DNA of 64,000 bases from Diplocarpon mali (taxonomy: Eukaryota > Ascomycota > Leotiomycetes > Helotiales > Drepanopezizaceae), in contig JAENRP010000128.1 in assembly GCA_024741835.1 (NCBI GenBank), positions 9,710 to 73,709 on the forward strand. Direction: 5' to 3'. Positions 22,498 through 32,982 of this stretch are shown here, in pieces. Both the position numbers and the translations under genes were made by a program. The notes beneath the pieces were generated by a model, which was given only the letters and a program-made list of their open reading frames with translations, was not told where the DNA came from and searched no databases. How positions within the stretch are numbered: position 1 is the first letter of the stretch; each line of letters starts with the position of its first letter.

Positions 22498-24716
22498 TCA
22501 AGATACTGCTCCACCGAGTACATATCTCCTGCAAGACTCAAGTCAATGTTAGCGACGTCAGACATCACGCCCGAATGAGCGGGTCGCAAGTTGGCATAAA
22601 TAAACTCACTGCCTTCAAAACGGCCAATCGCTCAACAGACATCTCGAAGACTTGCTTGTATTGTCTCAGGCTTTGACGCAGGACCTCTTCGCGCGTTTTC
22701 CTGCCCTCACAAATGTCTTTCATCAGAAGTTCCATTTCTTTCCTCAAGAACGGCTTGCTAAGACTCGTTTCAAAATCCATCCTATCGTAGCCATCCACAA
22801 GAGCGACGCCCAGGGTCGAAGGGATGAATTCTTCCATGCCCCCTCGTGCGCCGCGGCCTCCTCGACCGCCACGAGCTAGGGCAGATTGATTGTTGCTTCC
22901 ACCACCACCAACTTTGGGTCTAGTAATTACGTAGTTTCTTTCCTGTATCATCTTGATATGCTCGGCCATGGTAGCATCTGTACCAATACCATTGGCATCC
23001 ATTAATGCAAGCAGATCTGGTTCCGTCAGGTAGCTCGGGGCCGTCGTATTTCCCTCTGTTATCATGGCCTCCGTGGGCTCGAATATTTCATGGATGGTAA
23101 ACCTGGGCAAAGTTACACTGCTAGTCCAGTTTTCGTATGGGTAAACATCGAGGTAATTCCGTGCCAGTACAACGAGCCCATGGGCACCGAAAGCCTCGTC
23201 CCCGTACTCAATTTCGATATCTGTAGCTTGGCCTTTCGCATCTTCCGAACAGCATGCGAGGAATCGGCGCGCGATGAACTCGTAGACTCGACCTTCTTCG
23301 TCACTCAAGGCGGTTGGCGCAACCCAAGTAACCGGATGAATAGGTGGGTGAGCTTTATCATCATTTCTGCCTTGCCGTGGTGGGTTGAAACCTCCGTTCA
23401 TCAATCCCTGAGCATATTGGCCCCATCTGTTGTCTTGTATCTGCTTCTGAACCAACATCTTTAAGTCGATGCCCTTATCGAAGCGGTCCGTCTCGGTCCT
23501 GGGATAGCTGATGAAGCCCTTTTGATAAAGTCCTTCGGCTACACTCATAGCTGTCGAGCTATTCATTCGCAAGAAACGACTTGCCATCTTTTGAAACTCA
23601 ACTGTGGTCAATGGGAGGGGTTTCCATTTACTGGAGGGCTTGTCGTGAACCCTAATGACCTTCGCAGTCTTTGCCGCTATGCATCTTTCAAAAAGAATAA
23701 CAACTATTGCACGGTCGAACAATCTATTTCTTTTCCAGCTGAAGGAGACATCGATATTGTCGCGCCGTAGTGTTACTTTGATGCTCCAGAAGGTTTCGGG
23801 TACGAAGTTCTTAACCCTGAAGTAACGATCGACTACAAATCCTAATGTAGGGAATTGGCATGAACCTGTCCGTGTGAGGATAATAGATCTTCATGGTTTT
23901 CCAGAAGCCCTACCATAGCTTATTACCCTTCGCTTACCCTCTTCATTTATTGCCAATGGTCCACCAAGAGGCCGGAGACTGTTTGTCAGCCATCGTGTGA
24001 AAATGTAACCAATTCGTAAATCAAGCTCTATACGTGTTGCCACTGCACTGACTTGGCGATCATCCAAGTCAATTGGATTTCTCGCAGCTCGGAGTACATG
24101 ACTATACCATTAGTACGCAGCATGTAAGAAAGTGTCGAGGTACTGACGCCCTTTCAATGTTGCTAAACCTGGCCCTCTTCACCAGTATTCTTGCATTTCC
24201 CTTGAGAGCTTCATCGCGGACCTCGCCACCAATATGCTCGCCTTCCCGATCGCAATCGGTCCATATGAAAAGGGCCTTGGCTCCTCTTGCTTGATGGGCG
24301 ATGTTTTGTGCGATTGCTTGTTGGTCCTAAATGGTATTAATGATAAATTCTGAGTTGGAAATGCAGAACTCACAGGCTTGTCAACGACTTGCACACGGAC
24401 TTGGGCATTGAAAAGTCTTTGTGGAGGCGGATCCTCCCAATTTTTCTCATATTCAGGACCGAATGTAGTATCGGTAAGATGGCCAGAGACTGCAGTCATA
24501 GTAACTTCGCTGTTGCCCCATTGTCCACCAAAGTCAAATGTGAATGTATAGTTTTTGACAAATGTGACTCGGGTGTTGCTCTACATGGCATCTCAGTTGG
24601 AAACATAAGGAAAGCCAAGCATGACTTACGGTAGTACACTGGCCACCAGAGAGATGACCTGCAACAGCTTTCGCAATAGAATTCTTCTCTGCCACGCAGA
24701 GAATCTTGTTTGGCAT
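22498..24716 (-). CDS. TOP3: DNA topoisomerase III (type IA)
   Basis: A six-exon model (24716-24630, 24580-24374, 24326-24148, 24101-23914, 23865-22610, 22536-22498) gives 651 residues, the usual fungal length. The Toprim domain starts MPNKILCVAEKNSIAKAVAG and has the metal site TDCDREGEHIGGEV. The catalytic Tyr lies in GFISYPRTETDRF (about residue 340). Further motifs are NGIGTDATMAEHI and FIPSTLGVALVDGY, with an RG-rich insert ARGGRGGRGARGG just before the latter. Family knowledge: Top3 works with the RecQ helicase Sgs1 and Rmi1 to dissolve recombination intermediates. No C-terminal zinc fingers are present, as in yeast. The last exon encodes about 12 residues; an alternative acceptor 8 nt further on would change the tail. 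Divergent from the DUF1295 gene. Confidence 0.93.
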
Positions 24717-25108
24717 GATCGCGTACGGCATCACATGGAGATACTGCACCCTACCTTTTAGCAGATTACCAGTCTTTTGATTGCCTCAAACAAAGAAAAG
24801 ATCTCACGGCATGATTGTTCCTCGACGCGTAGGGAAAAAATCTATAAATGTAGAAATGGTATTTAGAAGCAGCAGCCACGCGCAGGTGGTGCAGACGAGC
24901 TTCTATGCAGAACAACCTTGAAACTTGGACCCGAGCTTACTCCTTGTCAACGCTAGCTGGCGGTGAGTATCCCTGTACGATCTTAGAAGCCGTCATTGCC
25001 TTCGACGTTAGGAATTTCATACTGGCAAATATACGTCAGCATTATTGTTGACTTTCGCCCCCATCACCACTCTACGACGCCTTTTCATCGAATCCAGTTG
25101 CCTACATA
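24717..25108. promoter_or_regulatory. TOP3 / DUF1295 divergent promoter region
   Basis: 392 bp between head-to-head start codons. No specific sites recognised. Confidence 0.45.
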
Positions 25109-26376
25109 ATGGCTTTGCCAGTGATAAATAGCATCGTCGACTGCTCTTCGCTGGAAAAAACCGTGTACCCTTACATACCACAACTCTATGACCTCCCCCA
25201 GCAGATCCTACAGACATACGACAACTCTACAGGACTCAAGAATCTATACCTAAATACAAACCCACTTGTATCTGCATTTGCTTTCTCACTTTTCCTTGCG
25301 CCCCTGGTCCTCATCATCTCGGAGATCAATAGAAACTACTCGCAGATTGACCGACTCTGGAGCATATTGCCCACATTATACAATGCACATTATACCATCT
25401 ACGCGCACATGTCTGGGCTTGACACACAACGACTTGATAATTTGATTGCATTCAGTGTTGTGTGGAGTGTATGTGCTCAACCGAACGTTTCGTGGCCACC
25501 GCTGACCAGAATCCTCCAGCTACGACTGACATATAACTATTGGAGAAAAGGCGGATATAGCATTGGATCAGAAGATTATCGATGGTAGGGGCTTTGCTCA
25601 TAATCTGAAGACAAAGGTTTAACAATACCTCAGGGAGATCCTTCGACAGAAGATGCATCCCGGCTTATTCTTCATATTCAACGTCCTCTTCATATCGCTG
25701 GCACAAAGCGTCCTGCTTTTCATAATCACGACTCCCACATACATTATACTGCTATCGGCTAGAATTGGAGAAAAGTTTTCGATCGCTGACACTTTCTTCG
25801 TGAGACTAATGATGGCACTGGTCCTCCTTGAATTCTTCGCAGACAACCAACAATGGAGTTAGTTATCAGTACCGCCCACTTACTTGCACGAATACCTATT
25901 AACTAGAGCCAGACTACCAATCTGCTAAGAAGGAATACCTTAAGACAGCCAAGGTTCCCCGCTCTTACAACCAAGAAGACCTCGACCGTGGATTCGTCGT
26001 CACCGGTCTGTGGTCTTGGAGTCGACATCCCAACTTCGCGGCCGAGCAGACCATCTGGGTGGTTCTATACCAGTGGGGATGCTGGTCCTCTAACGTTCTA
26101 TACAACTGGACCTTTCTGGGTGCCCTTTCCTACCTGATTCTCTTCCAGGCTTCGACATGGTTTACTGAGCTCATCACTTCAGGAAAGTACCCAGAGTACA
26201 AGGAATATCAGAGGAGGGTCCCGAAATTTATTCCAAGTATGTATACGGATCTTCCGGGAGATTTTAGCTACCAGCGAGAGCAACCAAAAACGCGCGAGGA
26301 GACATTAGATGCGAAAAAACTCGAAAAGAAAGTCGAGAGGAAAGTAAGTAAGGAATATCGGGGAGGGAAGAAGTAA
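25109..26376 (+). CDS. DUF1295 / steroid-reductase-like multi-pass membrane protein
   Basis: Four exons (25109-25468, 25520-25584, 25634-25857, 25913-26376) give 370 residues. Hydrophobic helices include PLVSAFAFSLFLAPLVLII, the pair at FFIFNVLFISLAQSVLLF and TPTYIILLSARIG, and VLYNWTFLGALSYLILFQ. The family motifs are QIDRLWSILP, LTYNYWRKGGYSIGSEDYRW, GLWSWSRHPNFAAEQ and KYPEYKEYQRRVPKFIP. These are characteristic of DUF1295 proteins, distantly related to 3-oxo-5-alpha-steroid 4-dehydrogenases and isoprenylcysteine methyltransferases. The substrate is unknown. The C-terminus is a Lys/Glu-rich tail. Start and phases are consistent; divergent from TOP3. Confidence 0.88.
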
Positions 26377-26777
26377 GAAATAGACATCATTGATGGTTTG
26401 GGCTTCGGTGTCCCATATTTTCCTTGCGTCAGCCTACTACTTTGAGGGCCCCATATTTAGCAGCTACAGTTCCTAGATACTTCGACCTGAGCCTCCCATT
26501 GTTATCCAAAAACTGAAAGATCACCGAACTGGAACTAGCGTAAAACCAGACCCTGGCATACTTGTATCATGCTCTGTATCCAAAAATAAGCCGGTCAAGC
26601 TACGTTGGTGTGTACAATGCAGCATAGAGACTTCCATAACTCCTATGAATTAACCTAAATACTCTGTTGTAGACTAATAGTCTAGTCTAACATTCTACAT
26701 TACAGCACAGTCACTCATGTCAGTATTCTTGACTCGATTCCAATCAGGTTTGCCACACGACATGTTTTCCCCATTAA
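26377..26777. other. Intergenic spacer
   Basis: 401 bp downstream of the DUF1295 gene; likely UTR sequence, nothing else recognised. Confidence 0.5.
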
Positions 26778-27458
26778 TTGCCTTTCGCATCCCATTCAAA
26801 TCTGTTAGTACATATTAGATGGAAACCACTCCGGCGGGATCTAGAGAGTAGCACTACCACTATCCCGATGACTGACGTCTTCATTTCACACTCTATGATC
26901 AAATCCATTTTTCAAACATTCTCTCGTCTGATTTCATCAAGCAATCTACAACAGCGCACCACAGCAAAAACACACCGAATACCAAATAACCAAACCTCCA
27001 GGATGATTCCGCCCTATAACCAATCACCCGTCGCCCCCCTTTCACCACCGGGAAAAAAAAACACTACCAACACAAATAAAAGCACCTCGCGAAATCTAGT
27101 ATCTACCGCCTCTGCAACCACTCTCTCATACCCATATTCTCTGCCGCTATCTCTCCAACCCTCGGCCGCACGCTCTACCACTAGTCTTGGCTCTACATCC
27201 ACCTCTAAAACAAAGCCACGAACACCACACCCACTCTACAGCTGCCACAAACCGCAACTCTGTCCCAAGACCGGGCATAAGCTGCCTGTACTTATGCGCT
27301 TGTACGAAAAGCCAGGGCAGGAGATTGATGTCGAGGAAGCGTTGGCGAGAGAGCCGCTGGCAGGGCAGCATTATATTTACCGTGTCAGGGAAGAGACAGG
27401 GGAGGAAAGGAAAGCGGATTTTGAGAGGGTGAAGAGGGAGTTGAGGAAAGGCCTGTGA
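26778..27458 (+). CDS. Hypothetical Ser/Thr/Pro-rich protein
   Basis: The open frame of 226 codons has a Ser/Thr/Pro-rich first half and a more globular end with CHKPQLCPKTGHKLPVLMRL, then EIDVEEALAREPLAGQHYIY and a basic helix. I do not recognise the family. The frame may really start at an internal ATG (27002, MIPPYNQSPV), since upstream residues look non-coding. Two Cys in the C-terminal block could bind metal with the nearby His, but this is speculative. Confidence 0.4.
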   Translation: MPFASHSNLLVHIRWKPLRRDLESSTTTIPMTDVFISHSMIKSIFQTFSRLISSSNLQQRTTAKTHRIPNNQTSRMIPPYNQSPVAPLSPPGKKNTTNTNKSTSRNLVSTASATTLSYPYSLPLSLQPSAARSTTSLGSTSTSKTKPRTPHPLYSCHKPQLCPKTGHKLPVLMRLYEKPGQEIDVEEALAREPLAGQHYIYRVREETGEERKADFERVKRELRKGL

Positions 27459-27806
27459 AGTGAAGCAAATTTGATGTAGTGGGAGATAGGTTACACCAAA
27501 CACTTTATCGAGAAAAATGTGAATGATAGTCTAAAAGTTTGTGCTATTGGTATCTTGGTACTCTTCCGCGAGGTAATGCAATTCATCCGTCCATCCAATC
27601 CATAGCAGCTTCAAATCACCTAGACGCCAACAAACAGCATGCAAAAGCAAAGCCTGAACTCTCCGAGGCTGACCCATTGGCTAGCCATGACCATCCCATA
27701 TGAACAGATCAAGCAAAGTTGAACACCGCACGTATGCATCAAACCGCCAACCTTCTATGACGCGAAGCCGAGTTGATAAGAACAGGAGAAAAAGGAAAAG
27801 CAGATT
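27459..27806. other. Convergent intergenic spacer
   Basis: 348 bp between the hypothetical gene and the end of the BCAS3-domain gene; no feature recognised. Confidence 0.5.
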
Positions 27807-30800
27807 TCAAACCCTCTGGCTCGCAAAGTCAAGAACATCGCAATCGTCCTCGAAAAAGCCTTCCCCGTCGCCGTCGCCAGTGTTACCTGGCCCAGCACGA
27901 ACCGATCTTATTCGGGTAGTAATTACGATTTGCTCCATGTTTTCCGTACTATCGGTAACCCTAGATATCCTTTCAATAGAAGAGGACGGCAAAGTTCGAG
28001 GATCAGGTAGATCAAAGTCATCATCGGGATTGTGCGAAGGCCCGACGTCGAGCTTTGTCGCAGTAATAGATCCTCCAAAGGCCCACGCTGTCTTGAGATG
28101 ACTAGCTTGGATTTTCTTGACATCAGCAGGCTGAGCAGAGATGAGGGCTGAAACAGATGGCGAAAGCAAAGCTATTTCTTTATCTGCGTAAACATGCAGA
28201 CTGACACGCTTATCAGTGTGGAACGGTTGGTATGGTGCATTGGATTCAATTTCTGCCTGGGGTATGGAAGATTCGGTTCCGTGGACCTTGGCCGTGGGGG
28301 GTGGCGATTGTCTAGCTTTCCAACGAGATTCGTCAACATCCCTTTCGGTAAGCTCTAAGACTCCAACTTGGTTAAAATCGCGTGTAAGTTCTGGTGCGGA
28401 ATTAAAGTCCGGGAGTGATGGTAGCCTGAATTCCACAAATTTGGCGCCTCTAGAAGCCTTTTGTTTGTCTGCGGGGCGATCAGCTCTGCGATTCTTGATG
28501 GTATAAAATCGGACAACCCCTCCTCCAAGAACAACCACAGAGTCGTTCCGCTTGCTGTTGAGAAGGAGAACACAGGCCCTGGACGGAGCACTGTGGCTTT
28601 TGGGAAGGTGGAGTTTTGTGTTGGCAGATTTGCGCATCTCGTTCATCTTCCCCGTCGCAGCACCTACAGACCTACTGATTCCAGCGGCAAACGCCTGCGT
28701 TCCATGGCCTGCTTGAGCTGTCACAGTCCTTGCTGATATTCCCATGCTACTTCGGCGGGGGCGACTGCTCACTAACGGCCGGGCAGCAGTCCAGAAAGAG
28801 TTGACTGCACTCGTCGCTACTCCTGTAGCTGTGAGAGCCGGGCCATTCGCATCCGCAGCGCTCTCATCGGACTTTGGAGATTGCACTCTACGACGTGGCG
28901 GTGGCCAAGAAAAAGCGCTGGCTGGAAGGTCAAGGACGTGAATTGTACCTGGTTCGGTGACCATTGCAGCACGCTCGCCATGAGGCGAGGTCCAAACAAC
29001 GTCGACGATTCGAGCGATCGTCATTCGTGAAAATTGAGCAATTTGCCTTACATGAGGGCCTTGACTGCCCGTTCCCTGAGATGTCCCTTTGAGGAATGAA
29101 GACTTCGCAAACTGTATGCGCATCAAGTCCCACACGAACTGAATATCGCCCTTATTGCTAGCTGTAAAAAGTGCCAAGCCGTTCGGAGCAAAGGATAGGA
29201 AGCTACAACCATGAGGGACTCGGAAAGTTGCAAGTGGGTGAGGCGACGAGCCAGTAGAAGAGGCATGTTGGCTTAGAATCTCCAAGTCAAGGATTGAGAT
29301 AAGGCCAGGGTCCTTTGTAACCAGTGGAGCTGGTGCTTGCAGGCCATGAGTCGGAGGGAACTGATGGGCGAAGTTTGCGTGGGTCTGGTATGACACCGTC
29401 GCAGACTGATTTTGGAAAGGTTTGCTCCGATAATTATTCCATGCCGATAGGCCTTGCTGCGTAAGATAGTTACCTGCTTCAATGAACTTCTGCGTCCCTA
29501 GCTGGACTATTTGCTTCACGACACTTTCTCCGCCTGGCGAGTCAACCGTACAGTTTACTCCTGGTAAATTTGGAGGTGCGTGTGAACTCAAACCGGGAAC
29601 TTTTGCCGCAGCTAGAGAACCGGGTACCGTTGCTCGAAGAGATATCTGAGACGAAGGAGCGGACGGGCAATACGCCAACCAACGACCGTTCATAGATAGT
29701 GTTGACGCCTTGTATTGCTTCCGCACCGAAGGTTGCTCAGATGTATGCCATTCGTCGGTCGCAGAAAGACCTCCTGCATCCGCGATAACTCCATTTTGTA
29801 CCGTTGCCCAGACCTTACCAATGCATCTGAATTTTTCCAGAGGATTCTCAACATCCCCCTGACAGAAAAGCCATGTCTCGCCCGTTACACCGGATCCCAC
29901 GACTATGTTGCCACTTTCGGCACGAATGGTGAGTGATCCTACGGGAAGCGGAGCTCTGAACGAGGGACTAGTCGTGGGTATCGTGAGCGCTGTCTTTGGA
30001 AGTGAGAGAAGTGTCGCCACATGAGCTTTCATACTCAGTGAGTACACTTCGACCGTTGTTTGATAGTATCCAATTGGTTCCGACTCATCCAGTTGCCGGC
30101 CGTGTATCTTTGGGGAGCCTCGGACACTTCCATTTTGAGTCGCCGGCAAGCCCTCTGAAGGTGGTGTGTCGCCCGTACTGGTTGAGCTATTGTCAAATGC
30201 GAGCACTGGACCATGCACCACAACAGCAATCAATGGGAATAAGTGTGCGCTTCCTCCATTTCCTGTCCATGGCAGAATTTTGGCGTTGAAAACACCGCCT
30301 CGAAGACCTTCGATACCCGAAATCTTACTCAAGCCTCTCTTCGATACGGTATAGATATTGACTCCGCCTTCGTAGCCGTTCACAATGACATCTTCTGCTA
30401 GTTTTGAAGCATGATTTGTTGTTGGCAGGCTATCGAAGCCACTATGAAAACCATTCTCGCCAGGAGTGAGACCAGGTGTGGGAGGTGACATTATCAGATT
30501 CGCATCTGGTGCACCATAGAAATGTGCTTGAACTTGGTGAGGTAAAGGAGGATGATACCTGGAATGTTGCGAGTACATTGAGGACCTCCGAGCAGCGTAA
30601 GCAGATACTTGGGACCGCTGGTCATCGATACCTTGGGGAAAGTTGCTATCTATTTGATAGCTGTGAGGCCTTCGTCTTGAAGGTGGGGAAGCCGAGGATA
30701 TTTGCCCAGGAACTCGTTGTTCTCTTGTCGTCCACCCAAAATTTACCAGTCGATCTTCGAGATGACTAGCTGGTGGCGACTCGCCCAAGTTGATAAGGTT

Positions 30801-31243
30801 GTTTGGTGAGCTAGAGAATGTTGGGATGCTGCGAGTCCATTCAGTTGTATTTTGTGCAGGGGAGCGATCCAGCGCAGCCGAAGACAAGGCATCCAACAAA
30901 GGAGAAGTAACGGGATTCCCGTTTGAAGGAGAGCTTGTTGACTTTATGTCTGGCGACTGAGTACGATTCGCCTGAGGCTTCGCGTTCCTAGTAGAAGACA
31001 CGGTTAGCATCCACATGCTTGAGCCACTGCATGTCCCTCCTGATTCACTTACGGACTTTTCGCTGTATTCTTCGACACCGCTGTGAGCAGCACGCCGCCA
31101 CCACTGCCATCCTTCGCCGCCCCATTCTTCCTGCCGTTCTTCGTAGGTATCTGTATGCCAGCTGCCCTCTGACTCAGCTTGATGTTCGGCTGAGGACTAC
31201 TGCTCAAGGTATGCTTGATCTCTTGGTCAGATGTAGGGGGCAT
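27807..31243 (-). CDS. BCAS3-domain WD40-type protein
   Basis: Two exons (31243-31053 and 30987-27807) give 1123 residues; the intron has a TGCTAAC branch site. The N-terminal 200 residues are Ser/Pro-rich. A beta-propeller-like region follows from about residue 250, with VNIYTVSKRGLSKISGIEGL, IAVVVHGPVLAF and TVEVYSLSMKAHVATLLSLP. The BCAS3-type segment includes GLISILDLEIL, PLATFRVPHGCSFLSFAPNG and ARIVDVVWTSPHGERAAMVT. Family knowledge: mammalian BCAS3 partners with PHAF1 at phagophores and its propeller binds phosphoinositides; fungal homologues are mostly uncharacterised. The C-terminal end is acidic (DGDGEGFFEDDCDVLDF). The frame upstream of exon 1 gives no better start. Confidence 0.82.
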
Positions 31244-32221
31244 TCAAAAGGCTTCCGGAGATCCCCACAGGAGCTATTTGCTCCGCAGATTTCTCTAGAA
31301 AACTTGGAGTTTGCTGTCTTGACGCTGGACGATGACGCGAGTGGGGTCCTGTTCCTTCTCCCGCTTGCTTCCTGAGATGAGGAGAGTCAGGGGGAGCACG
31401 AGATAGAACGAGCCTTATCAAAACTTTAGTCGAGTTGTTATTGTATCAGGAGTTTTTTCTAGGCTTTTGTTGTGTAGGTGGGTGTCGTTGCTCTATGTGA
31501 GGAACTCAAGTTGTCTCTGGGAACATCGCATGGCGGGGCAAGCGCGCTACTTCGGCAGCCTACGACACAAGCAGCTTCGCTGTGATTGGTCAACTTCTGA
31601 GCAGGCCGACTTGCTGGGCTCTTAGTTATCTGCACGGATTCAGGAACGGGGGAATTGTTCAAATCGCACCTTGACTATATTGTTTCTTGATGAGTGTGAT
31701 TATATTAGATCATCAACCAGGTTTGATCTTGTAAGTGATAATATAACCATCAAATTACTATGACTAACCTCTTGCTTTTTGTTACAGCCTTAGCATACCA
31801 TAGACTTATAAAGACTTGTAAAGCCTTATAAAGACTTATGAGCGAGGTTGAGCCAAGACGTACCTCTAGAATGCTAGAGGATGAAACCACCAAGGCTTGA
31901 AGGGCCTTACTAGATTGCACAACGTCCCTAGAATTTGGCAGACCATTTCACTAGTTTTGAGCAGTGGAGAGCGGGACATATAAAGCACCTCCAAACCCTG
32001 GGATACCATAGCACAGTATTAGAATTTTGGCGGAGAGCAAATACTTCTGGACTGGTGACTGGTGATATTACGCATATTTCCGACAATGTTCCAACCTATC
32101 CCTGCAGTACACGTCTTCCATAAATGTGCAATATCGTAGGACTCTGGAAGATTATCCTTCACCCAGGTCGATGCTATCCCATCAGGCAAATTAAAGCCAG
32201 TTTCACAATTCGCCAGCTGAC
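31244..32221. other. Intergenic region between the BCAS3-domain gene and DPM2
   Basis: 978 bp without a gene. The AT-rich stretch 31680-31850 contains a short repeated GACTTATAAA motif (31802-31840). Confidence 0.5.
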
Positions 32222-32632
32222 TCAAGCCTTCTTCTTGCCAGCAGCCTTCGCCTTGGCTGCTCGCTTCCTGTTGCTTCGTATCATAACCACACTTAGAAAC
32301 GAGCCCACTACAGCAGAAGCACATAGAATCTAGATGACTATGATTAGCAAAATCTCAAGATCGGACGTGATAAGCAGTCGAGTCGCAGAAAAAGAGGAGG
32401 GAAGCAGATGGAGATAATCACCAAAATGACTGGAATTCGGATAGCCCAGACTCGTGGTGGGAATACATTTTGAAGCGGATGATCTGAGTCGACAAATGGC
32501 TGTTAATGTTAGTAGAAGCTCTTGAGGGTGTTGCAAACATCTAACCATAAGAAGAGTCCAGATGGAGTAGTAGAGGAAGACTACGGTCGCGGCGACAAGC
32601 ATCACAAGTCCAACAATGGTGTCCAGCTGCAT
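32222..32632 (-). CDS. DPM2: DPM2, regulatory subunit of dolichol-phosphate mannose synthase
   Basis: Three exons (32632-32546, 32499-32422, 32329-32222) encode 90 residues. Two transmembrane helices are visible: VGLVMLVAATVVFLYYSIWTLL near the N-terminus and a second across the last junction (IPVILILCASAVVGSFLSVV). Between them is the family-typical PFVDSDHPLQNVFPPRVWAI, and the C-terminus is a Lys/Ala-rich tail (SNRKRAAKAKAAGKKKA). Family knowledge: DPM2 is an ER membrane protein stabilising the dolichol-phosphate-mannose synthase that supplies mannose for N-glycans and GPI anchors. It is too short and too intron-split to appear as one frame, but every exon is an exact codon multiple. Divergent from CWC22. 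Confidence 0.92.
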
Positions 32633-32982
32633 TATCTGATTAGTCAAGTGTTCATATCACATTATTTTCTGCAACATACCATTGTTACAGTTGGATTCAA
32701 AAAGGAGTGTACTGAATAATAGAACGCAGAGACGGAGACTTCGTTGTGAATGCGCGTATTGCCTATTGGTAACAACTCATAGGAAATATCTGAGCGATGC
32801 GGACGCGCTAAACCTTGTTTTAGCGCGTGCTCTTTTGCGATTGTGGCAAACTTCGCCCCGCAGTGATACTTTTGGACGCACTCGGCGAACCTCTTCCAAC
32901 ACGAATTGTCGATACCTATCTGATCTCATCCCTTCCAATACCTTTGCATTTTAAGGCTGCGCCAATATCTACCGCATCGACC
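32633..32982. promoter_or_regulatory. DPM2 / CWC22 divergent promoter region
   Basis: 350 bp between head-to-head start codons. The CWC22 frame is open back to 32827, but the ATG at 32983 in ACCATGG context is a better start. Confidence 0.45.
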
